Positions 57,618 to 64,000 of a stretch of 64,000 bases of DNA are shown piece by piece. This stretch comes from an uncultured Lachnospiraceae bacterium (GTDB lineage: Bacteria > Bacillota > Clostridia > Lachnospirales > Lachnospiraceae), in NCBI GenBank assembly GCA_910577115.1, contig CAJTMC010000009.1:1-64000 (forward strand). Direction: 5' to 3'. Under the pieces are notes generated by a model that saw nothing but the letters and a program-made list of their open reading frames with translations, was not told the origin of the DNA and did not search any database. How positions within the stretch are numbered: position 1 is the first letter of the stretch; each line of letters begins with the position of its first letter. A program made the position numbers and the translations under genes.

Positions 57618-58952
57618 ATGTATAGGGAGATATCAAAACTAATTATGTACGGAGATATGGACGAGGACTGTATCCTTTATCAGCTAGGGGAAATTTTTCG
57701 TCGCTATGAAGCTGAAAAATCAGCAGAAAACACAAGTTCAAAACCGGTGTTAATAAAGGATATTTACACACAGCTTAAAAGGCTCTTAATTGTAGCAACA
57801 GATTATGGCTTTAACTATAATTTATGGCATAATTACCTGACATTTTACCTTGTGACAAATGAGAATCCGTTCAGTATTACCTGTGAAAAAGTCGGGGCAA
57901 ACGAGGGCAGTGTCAACCACTTTGCAAAAAACGATTTCAGAGTATTTCGAAACCTGTTTCATTTTGATTTTTCCGCGATTGAAAAAGACCTTGAGATCGA
58001 CTGCTTTTCGCAGCTTTCCAACTATAAGGCAATCGGAAAAAAGGAGCTGATGTACAATAAAAATGTAAGCGAGAAAATTATTGCGCTCAGCGCAGAGCTG
58101 GAAACGGCGGCCGATGAAAATGCATTCTTTGACAGTGTGACAGCATTTTATAAGGCTTACGGCGTGGGAATGTTTGGACTAAACAAAGCATTCCGGATTA
58201 GGGAGAGCAGTCATGGAGCGGACGTGGAGTTTGTCGCAATCAACAATATGGACAAGGTGATGCTTTACGATTTAATCGGCTATGAAATCCAGAAGAAAAA
58301 GCTTGTTGACAACACGAAGGCATTTGTGGAAGGAAAGAAAGCCAACAATGTGCTTTTGTTTGGCGACAGCGGAACAGGAAAATCCACAAGCATCAAAGCG
58401 ATTGTGAATGCGTTTTATCCGCAGGGATTGCGTATGATTGAGATTTATAAGCATCAGTTCAAAGATTTATCTAATGTGATTGCACAAATAAAAAACAGAA
58501 ATTATCGCTTTATCATCTATATGGACGATTTGTCGTTTGAGGAGTTTGAGACAGAATATAAGTTTTTGAAGGCAGTGATTGAAGGCGGTGTGGAGACAAG
58601 GCCGGATAATATTCTGATATATGCAACCTCGAACCGCAGGCATCTGATTAAAGAAACATGGAATGACAGAAGTGATGTCAAGGTTGAAAACGGCATGCAT
58701 CAGTCTGACACAATGGAAGAGAAGCTTTCTTTGGTGAACCGCTTTGGCGTGACCATAAATTATTCCAAGCCTTCGCAGAAAGAATATTTCCACATTGTAA
58801 TCGCGCTTGCACGCAGACAAGGTATCACAATGTCAGACGACGAGCTGCGTGCCGAAGCCAATAAATGGGAGCTGAGTCATGGCGGGATTTCAGGACGTAC
58901 GGCGCAGCAGTTTGTGAATTACCTTGCAGGGTTTGAAGAACATTTGACATAG
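57618..58952 (+). CDS. DUF815-family AAA ATPase
   Basis: 444 residues. N-terminal 200 residues unrecognised; then the DUF815 ATPase core with VLLFGDSGTGKSTSIKAIV (Walker A, about 247-265), RFIIYMDDLSFEEFE (Walker B), ATSNRRHLIKE and sensor-type DRFGV-like LVNRFGVTINY. Cytoplasmic. Function unknown; family members are widespread in Firmicutes and Proteobacteria. AAAGGAG is 13 nt before the ATG. Confidence 0.88.
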   Translation: MYREISKLIMYGDMDEDCILYQLGEIFRRYEAEKSAENTSSKPVLIKDIYTQLKRLLIVATDYGFNYNLWHNYLTFYLVTNENPFSITCEKVGANEGSVNHFAKNDFRVFRNLFHFDFSAIEKDLEIDCFSQLSNYKAIGKKELMYNKNVSEKIIALSAELETAADENAFFDSVTAFYKAYGVGMFGLNKAFRIRESSHGADVEFVAINNMDKVMLYDLIGYEIQKKKLVDNTKAFVEGKKANNVLLFGDSGTGKSTSIKAIVNAFYPQGLRMIEIYKHQFKDLSNVIAQIKNRNYRFIIYMDDLSFEEFETEYKFLKAVIEGGVETRPDNILIYATSNRRHLIKETWNDRSDVKVENGMHQSDTMEEKLSLVNRFGVTINYSKPSQKEYFHIVIALARRQGITMSDDELRAEANKWELSHGGISGRTAQQFVNYLAGFEEHLT

Positions 58953-59072
58953 AAAGGAGATTAGGACACAAAAAAAACACAGATTTATCATACTTTAATC
59001 AAATTTTCTGCATACAATGGTAAACGATACAGAATTTGGAAAATATCATACTGTGTCAGGGAGGTATCGTAA

Positions 59073-60179
59073 TTGATTGAAGTAAAAAATCTAACAAAGA
59101 AATATGGAAACCATACAGCCGTAGATGACCTGTCCTTTCGCGTGGAGCGGGGCATGATTTACGGCTTTTTAGGGCCAAACGGGGCGGGGAAATCCACCAC
59201 GATGAACATGATGACGGGCTACATAGCGGCGAGCGGCGGCACTGTGCGCATCAACGGATATGATATTTTAAAGGAGCCCAAAAAGGCGAAGAAATGCATC
59301 GGTTATTTGCCGGAGCTGCCGCCTGTTTATCAGGATATGACAGTTTGGGAGTACCTGAATTTTGCCGCGCAGCTAAAGCAGGTAAAAAAACCGGAGCGCA
59401 GAGTACAGCTTGAAACAATTATGGAGCAGACGCAGATTACAGAGGTGAAAGAGCGGTTAATCAAAAATCTCTCAAAGGGTTATAAGCAAAGAATAGGGCT
59501 CGCGCAGGCGATCATTGGTTATCCTGAGGTGATTATACTCGATGAGCCTATGGTGGGGTTAGATCCCAAGCAGATTATTGAAATCAGGGCGCTGATTAAG
59601 GAGCTTTCTCAAAATCATACTATTATTTTGAGCTCACACATTTTGTCAGAGGTCAGCGCGGTGTGTGACCATATTCTGATTATTTCCAAAGGAAAGCTTG
59701 TGGCAAGCGATACGCCGGAGGGACTGACGACGCTGATGAAAGGCGGCAGGCAGCTGGAACTGAGTGTGTGCGGAACGGAAGAAACGCTTTGTGAAATATT
59801 AAACAATATTTGGGATATTGACAACTATACAATTGTAAAAGGAAAACAGGCGGATATGTGCAGTGCAGTTATTCGGACAAGTGCAGAGGCCGACATCAGA
59901 AAAGAATTGTTTTACAGACTTGCATCGGCTGACATGCCGATTATGCAGCTTGGCATCTTTGAAAAATCGCTGGAAGATGTCTTTTTGGAGCTTACAGGAG
60001 AAGCGTCTGAAACTGCCAGGGAAGGTACAGAGGGAGCCGAATACGAAACAACGGAAACGTTTGGCGATGCACAGGCAGAAAAACTGCCAGAAGACGAAAC
60101 TGCCAAAGAACCGGAGCAGGAAACAGCGCAAGCGTGTATAACGGAAACGGAGGTGGCAGAAAATGACAGCAATCTTTAA
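59073..60179 (+). CDS. ABC transporter ATP-binding protein (GldA-like)
   Basis: 368 residues from TTG 59073 (GGGAGG eight bases upstream). Walker A GFLGPNGAGKSTTMNMM, Q-loop YLPELPPVY, signature LSKGYKQRIGLAQAI, Walker B VIILDEPMVGLDP and H-loop SSHIL. The closest type is the Gld/NosF class that pairs with ABC-2 permeases. A 55-residue Glu/Thr-rich C-terminal tail, not part of the fold, overlaps the permease gene by 17 nt. Energises the fused membrane protein downstream. Confidence 0.92.
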   Translation: MIEVKNLTKKYGNHTAVDDLSFRVERGMIYGFLGPNGAGKSTTMNMMTGYIAASGGTVRINGYDILKEPKKAKKCIGYLPELPPVYQDMTVWEYLNFAAQLKQVKKPERRVQLETIMEQTQITEVKERLIKNLSKGYKQRIGLAQAIIGYPEVIILDEPMVGLDPKQIIEIRALIKELSQNHTIILSSHILSEVSAVCDHILIISKGKLVASDTPEGLTTLMKGGRQLELSVCGTEETLCEILNNIWDIDNYTIVKGKQADMCSAVIRTSAEADIRKELFYRLASADMPIMQLGIFEKSLEDVFLELTGEASETAREGTEGAEYETTETFGDAQAEKLPEDETAKEPEQETAQACITETEVAENDSNL

Positions 60180-62313
60180 AAAGGAATTTATGTCTTACCT
60201 TCATTCGGTGACAGGCTGGCTGTTTATGGCGTTTATGATCTGTCTTTTTGCAATGTACTCGTCTGTCTACAATCTTGCATACGGGACGCCGTACATCGCA
60301 TATTCGTTTGATGCGGTTCTGATTTTGTTTTTTATTACGGTTCCTTTGCTTTCCATGCGGATCATGGCGGACGAACGCAGGCAAAAGACAGACCAGCTGC
60401 TGATTACGTCACCGGTTTCCGTTGGGAAAATTGTGTTTGGAAAATATCTTGCAATGGCGGCAGTATTTGTGATACCGCTTCTGCTTTTTAGTTTTCTTCC
60501 GTTTTTCTTAAGCAGCTACGGTACGGTGCCAATGGCGGAGAATTTTGTGGCGCTTCTTGCTTTTGCGCTTTACGGACTTGCCGCAATTGCAGTAGGGCTG
60601 TTTCTGTCAAGCCTTACGGAAAACGTGGTAATTGCGGCTGTTTTTACCTTTATTGTCCTGTTTTTAACATATATGATGCAGGGAATAGAAAGCCTGATTT
60701 CGTCTACGGGGAATCTTGCTACAAGGATTTTAAGCGTTTTTGATTTTTACTCGCATTATAGCGGCATGATCAGCGCAGTGTCAGATGTGACAGGAAACAG
60801 CAGGCTTACCACGGTATTTGACCTCACAAGTATTGTTTATTTTTTGTCAATCATTGTGCTGATGTTGTTTTTGACTACACAGTCCATTCAAAAACGGCGT
60901 TATACAATGTCTGTGAAAAATTTTGTAATGGGAGCATATAGCAGTATTGCGACAGCTGTTGCGGTTGCTTTGGCTGTGGGTGTTAATTTGGCTGCGGGAG
61001 CATTACCGTCCAATTATACGTCGGTTGATGTGACGACAAATAAATTGTATGGCATTACGGAGCAGACAAGAGAGCTTGTAAAAGCGCTGGATCAGGACGT
61101 AAATATTTATGTCTATGCCGCACAGGAGAGCGCAGACGGCGTGCTTGCGCAGACGCTGGAACGGTATCAGGAATTGTCAAAGCATATTGAGGTTACCTAT
61201 ATTGATCCGCTTCAGGATCCCAATTTTGCCAATAAATACACTGCTGATGATATTTCCCAAAACAGCATCATTGTTGAAACAGACAAGCGCAGTAAGGTGA
61301 TTGATTATTATGATCTGTATGAAACACAGCTTGATTATGCGACGTATTCTCAAAGTGTGACGGGATATGACGGCGAGGGACAGCTTACAAGCGCGATTTC
61401 GTACTGTATTAGCGATGATATGCCCAAAATCTATTTTATTGCCGGACATAACGAGTATACGTTTGACAACGGCTTTCTTACGGCAATTGAAAAGGAAAAT
61501 ATTGATTATGAAACGATCAGCCTGCTTGAGCATGATGCCATTCCCGAGGACGCGCAGTGTGTCATTATTCATGCGCCCGAAAATGATTTTTCGGCAGATG
61601 ATGCGGATAAGGTGATTGCTTATCTGAACAATGGCGGAATGGTCATTATGACGATGGAATATGTGCAGGAGGAGCAGTCTCATTATGAGCGGATTTTATC
61701 TGAGTTTGGCATGACGCTCCAGCGCGGAATGATTGCGGAAAATGATACCGCAGGATATTATCAGGCGCCGTTCTACCTGCTGCCCAATATTGAAGATGCA
61801 GAGGAAACAAGCGGACTTACCGGACAGCATAAATATGTGATGTCCCCTTTTGCACAAAGCGTAACCGTACCGGAAAACAGTGTGGAAGGTATGACTTACA
61901 CCAAGCTGCTGACGACTTCCGACAAGGCGGTATTAAAGAGAGGAGAAAAGCAGGTAACTACTTATGAGAAGGAGGACGGCGACATTGAGGGGCCGTTCTG
62001 TGTCGGCGTAAAGGCACAAAAGGAGCTTGAAAGCGGTGAGGGAACGCTTTATGTTTTTACAAGCGCGCAGATGTTTACGGACTATTATGACAGCGCTGTT
62101 GCAGGAAACAACAGGCAGCTTCTCTCAAATATTATGGGAACGATTGCGGGACATGAAGTCAGCGTATCCATTCCTGTAAAGAGCTATACGCTTGAGCTGC
62201 TGACCGTTCCGGCACAGACGGCATATCTTTACAGAGCGTTATTTATGATTGTCGTACCGCTTGGACTTTTGGCAGCAGGGCTTGCAATCTGGATGGTACG
62301 CAGGAAAAAGTAG
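60163..62313 (+). CDS. Fused ABC-2 permease and GldG-type auxiliary protein
   Basis: 716 residues. Residues 1-240 are a six-segment ABC-2 permease like GldF (starts TAIFKKEFMSYLHSVTGWLF; RIMADERRQKTDQLLITSP). A membrane segment near 255-280 then leads into the GldG/ABC_transp_aux extracellular region of about 400 residues (VDVTTNKLYGITEQTRELVK, IYFIAGHNEYTFDNGF, YLNNGGMVIMTMEYV), closed by a final membrane segment (about 690-710). GldF and GldG are separate proteins in Bacteroidetes; here they are one. Substrate unknown. Confidence 0.88.
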   Translation: MTAIFKKEFMSYLHSVTGWLFMAFMICLFAMYSSVYNLAYGTPYIAYSFDAVLILFFITVPLLSMRIMADERRQKTDQLLITSPVSVGKIVFGKYLAMAAVFVIPLLLFSFLPFFLSSYGTVPMAENFVALLAFALYGLAAIAVGLFLSSLTENVVIAAVFTFIVLFLTYMMQGIESLISSTGNLATRILSVFDFYSHYSGMISAVSDVTGNSRLTTVFDLTSIVYFLSIIVLMLFLTTQSIQKRRYTMSVKNFVMGAYSSIATAVAVALAVGVNLAAGALPSNYTSVDVTTNKLYGITEQTRELVKALDQDVNIYVYAAQESADGVLAQTLERYQELSKHIEVTYIDPLQDPNFANKYTADDISQNSIIVETDKRSKVIDYYDLYETQLDYATYSQSVTGYDGEGQLTSAISYCISDDMPKIYFIAGHNEYTFDNGFLTAIEKENIDYETISLLEHDAIPEDAQCVIIHAPENDFSADDADKVIAYLNNGGMVIMTMEYVQEEQSHYERILSEFGMTLQRGMIAENDTAGYYQAPFYLLPNIEDAEETSGLTGQHKYVMSPFAQSVTVPENSVEGMTYTKLLTTSDKAVLKRGEKQVTTYEKEDGDIEGPFCVGVKAQKELESGEGTLYVFTSAQMFTDYYDSAVAGNNRQLLSNIMGTIAGHEVSVSIPVKSYTLELLTVPAQTAYLYRALFMIVVPLGLLAAGLAIWMVRRKK

Positions 62314-62323
62314 CTGACTTTAT

Positions 62324-62362
62324 CAATCCCCGATTTCGGAAGTTGTCCGGAATCGGGGATTG
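62324..62362 (+). terminator. Strong hairpin after ABC operon
   Basis: CAATCCCCGATTTCGGA (62324-62340) / TCCGGAATCGGGGATTG (62346-62362): 17 bp including one G-T, 5-nt loop. T-run is delayed (ACTCTTGTAATTTTT). Confidence 0.75.
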
Positions 62363-62450
62363 ACTCTTGTAATTTTTCACAAGAGATCTATATGTCTGTG
62401 TCCATATCCTATAAAATATAAGTAAAACAGGCGCAAATAAAAAGTTAGGA

Positions 62451-62480
62451 TTGTAAAATGCCCTTAAAGTAGTTTATAAT
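62451..62480 (+). promoter_or_regulatory. Sigma-A promoter of the Na/Pi transporter
   Basis: -35 TTGTAA (62451-62456), 18-bp spacer, -10 TATAAT (62475-62480). Confidence 0.65.
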
Positions 62481-62539
62481 GTAATTTAGTAGTCTGTTGA
62501 AAAAGGCCTTTGACGGTCTTGCTACAAAGGAAGAGAAAA

Positions 62540-62569
62540 GCGGATTTTCGCCAAAGGGCACAAATTCGC
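62540..62569 (+). repeat. Two-hairpin element, diverged copy 5 (Na/Pi transporter leader)
   Basis: GCGGATTTTCGCC-aaag-GGCACAAATTCGC: loop AAAG and right arm match copies 1 and 2, left arm diverged. The first hairpin of the element is not clear here. Ends about 15 nt before the start codon. Confidence 0.5.
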
Positions 62570-62584
62570 CATTGCGAAAGGAAC

Positions 62585-64000
62585 ATGGTTAAAGGAATGG
62601 GCATCACATCGATTTTGGCGCTGCTTAGCGGAGTAGCGTTGTTTCTGTTTGGTATGTCGCTTATGGGTGACGGATTGAAGAAGGCGGCAGGAGAAAAGCT
62701 GGAGTTAATTTTATATAAATTGACAAGTACGCCAATGAAAGGCGTGCTTTTAGGTACGGCAGTGACGGCAGTGATTCAATCTTCATCTGCTACAACAGTT
62801 ATGGTAGTGGGGTTTGTAAATGCTGGCATGATGAAAGTTGCGCAGGCAATTGGTATCATCATGGGAGCCAATATCGGTACGAGTATAACAGGGTGGGTTT
62901 TGTGTCTGTCTTATATTGAAGGTTCAAATGGCTTAGCGCAGCTTTTATCAACGGCGACCATTTCAGCAGTTGTTTCAATTATCGGTATTTTATTTAAGAC
63001 GATTTCCAAGAAATCTACATATAAAAATGTCGGTGATATTATGCTTGGCTTTTCGATTCTTATGCTCGGTATGCAGAGCATGAGCAGTGCCGTTTCGAAT
63101 TTAAAGGGTGATGAGCGCTTTACAAACATGTTTACTATGTTTTCGAATCCGATTATGGGTATCCTTGTGGGTATTTTGTTTACGGCAGTTTTACAGAGCG
63201 CGTCTGCCTCAATCGGTATTTTACAGGCGCTTTCCGTAACAGGAGCGATAACTTTTGCGACGGCATTTCCGATAACAATGGGTATCGGTGTCGGTGCGGC
63301 ATGTCCTGTCTTGTTATCCTCCATCGGAACGAATAAGAACGGCAAGAGAACAGCACTGATTTATTTGATGAACGACCTTTTTGGCATGTTGTTCTGGTCG
63401 ATTACATTCTATTTGATTCATGCAATTGTTCATTTTGACTTTCTTGACATGAAGATGACGCCAGTTACAATCGCTATGCTCAATACAGTGTTCCGGATTG
63501 CGACTGTGATGATTCTTTTTCCGTTTATTAAGTGGATTGAGCGGCTTGTGTTTAAGCTGGTGAAGGACAGTGCGGAGGACAGGGAGGATCAGGCAGATTT
63601 CGATTTGCTTGAGGAGCGTTTCCTGAATTATCCGGCGCTTGCAATCGGGCAGAGCCATACGGCAGCCAGTGGTATGGTAAGGAAGGCAAGGAAAAATATC
63701 CAGCGTGCAATGGGGCTTTTTGTCAATTATGATGAGGAGCGTTACAATAAAGTTCAGGAGAAAGAGAACCTGATTGATAAGTATGAGGATAAATTAGGTT
63801 CCTACCTGATGCAGCTTACAGGACGCGATATGACGGAGAACCAGTCAAAACAGGTATCTATTTTGCTGCATACAATCAGCGATTTTGAACGCTTGGGCGA
63901 TCATGCGGTAAATCTGTCCAAGTCGGCAAACGAGCTTTATGAGAAAAAGATTCATTTTTCGGACGAGGCTGTTTATGAGCTTGCTGTGTTGGGCAGTGCG
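62585..64000 (+). CDS. Na+/phosphate cotransporter with PhoU-like domain, 3' truncated by window
   Basis: 472 residues visible, open to the last base. ATG 62585 (GAAAGGAAC adjoining) or 62597. Two inverted repeats with the family motif: GTAVTAVIQSSSATTVMVVG and GILFTAVLQSASASIGILQA; eight or so membrane segments to about residue 310. From about 350 a PhoU-like helical domain begins (EERFLNYPALAIGQSHTAASG, SDFERLGDHAVNLSKSANEL). Members import phosphate with sodium; the PhoU-like tail is common in this class. Confidence 0.93.
   Translation, partial: MVKGMGITSILALLSGVALFLFGMSLMGDGLKKAAGEKLELILYKLTSTPMKGVLLGTAVTAVIQSSSATTVMVVGFVNAGMMKVAQAIGIIMGANIGTSITGWVLCLSYIEGSNGLAQLLSTATISAVVSIIGILFKTISKKSTYKNVGDIMLGFSILMLGMQSMSSAVSNLKGDERFTNMFTMFSNPIMGILVGILFTAVLQSASASIGILQALSVTGAITFATAFPITMGIGVGAACPVLLSSIGTNKNGKRTALIYLMNDLFGMLFWSITFYLIHAIVHFDFLDMKMTPVTIAMLNTVFRIATVMILFPFIKWIERLVFKLVKDSAEDREDQADFDLLEERFLNYPALAIGQSHTAASGMVRKARKNIQRAMGLFVNYDEERYNKVQEKENLIDKYEDKLGSYLMQLTGRDMTENQSKQVSILLHTISDFERLGDHAVNLSKSANELYEKKIHFSDEAVYELAVLGSA

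Noticed and set aside
1..64000. tRNA, rRNA, CRISPR arrays, insertion sequences, prophage
   Set aside because: No cloverleaf-like or rRNA sequence, no regularly spaced repeats, no transposase, integrase or phage genes were recognised anywhere in the window.

Overview
The window is a 64 kb chromosomal segment of a low-to-mid GC, spore-forming, probably motile anaerobic Firmicute, most likely a Lachnospiraceae (Clostridium cluster XIVa) relative. Support: small families typical of that group (DUF5721-, DUF4250- and DUF6142-like), a SpoVAE-type protein and a GerMN lipoprotein (sporulation), indolepyruvate ferredoxin oxidoreductase and [4Fe-4S] proteins (anaerobic metabolism), a chemoreceptor, AGGAGG-type ribosome binding sites, and frequent TTG/GTG starts. 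I see no rRNA, tRNA, CRISPR array, insertion sequence or prophage. Nearly all of it is core chromosome.

Layout. 1-2.1 kb: a LysR regulator cut by the window edge and frameshifted at a 5-bp tandem repeat, a LysE-type exporter, then decayed remnants of a PhnW-like aminotransferase and a GNAT acetyltransferase. 2.1-8.3 kb: ferredoxin-like aldo/keto reductase, a coiled-coil protein behind a sigma-28-like promoter and long leader, RidA, an atypical shikimate-kinase-like protein, SpoVAE, DUF5721, DegV, a LytTR-like response regulator. 8.4-14.3 kb: arginine biosynthesis, with argG (minus strand) divergent from GNAT-argJ-argB-argD; two ARG-box-like sites lie between them. 14.4-24.5 kb: orphan solute-binding protein, YdcZ-like DMT protein, comEA, a two-component system, GerMN lipoprotein, comEC, holA, DUF4250. 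24.7-32.9 kb: secreted PL9-type pectate lyase, polysaccharide deacetylase, chemoreceptor, UDP-glucuronate epimerase-like enzyme, orphan GspE/PilB ATPase. 33-35.8 kb (minus): iorA-iorB and an ACT-domain protein. 36-45 kb: FeoA-FeoB fusion, small proteins, a YbjQ/zinc-ribbon protein and a 1548-residue LRR surface protein with three internal repeats. 45.3-52.3 kb: pyrE, membrane proteins, M29-type peptidase, purE-purM-purN-purD. 52.3-64 kb: SH3 membrane protein, NUDIX hydrolase, MetQ, TtcA-like and TcdA tRNA modification enzymes, DUF815 ATPase, Gld-type ABC system with fused permease/auxiliary protein, and a 3'-truncated Na/Pi cotransporter.

The signals not explained by ordinary genes are regulatory or repetitive DNA. 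(1) A leader element of about 70-90 nt occurs twice, directly after the predicted promoters of the GNAT-argJBD operon and of iorAB; its 3' block is 28/29 identical between the two sites. (2) A two-hairpin intergenic element with a GCAAATTTGTGC-type core occurs in up to five places, always in the same orientation and 15-42 nt upstream of a start codon (argD, purE, purD, metQ, Na/Pi transporter). (3) A 14-bp palindrome, TGACACAWGTGTCA, occurs four times plus one degenerate copy, both inside and between genes. All coordinates and alignments were read by eye; family assignments are from recognised motifs, not from database searches.
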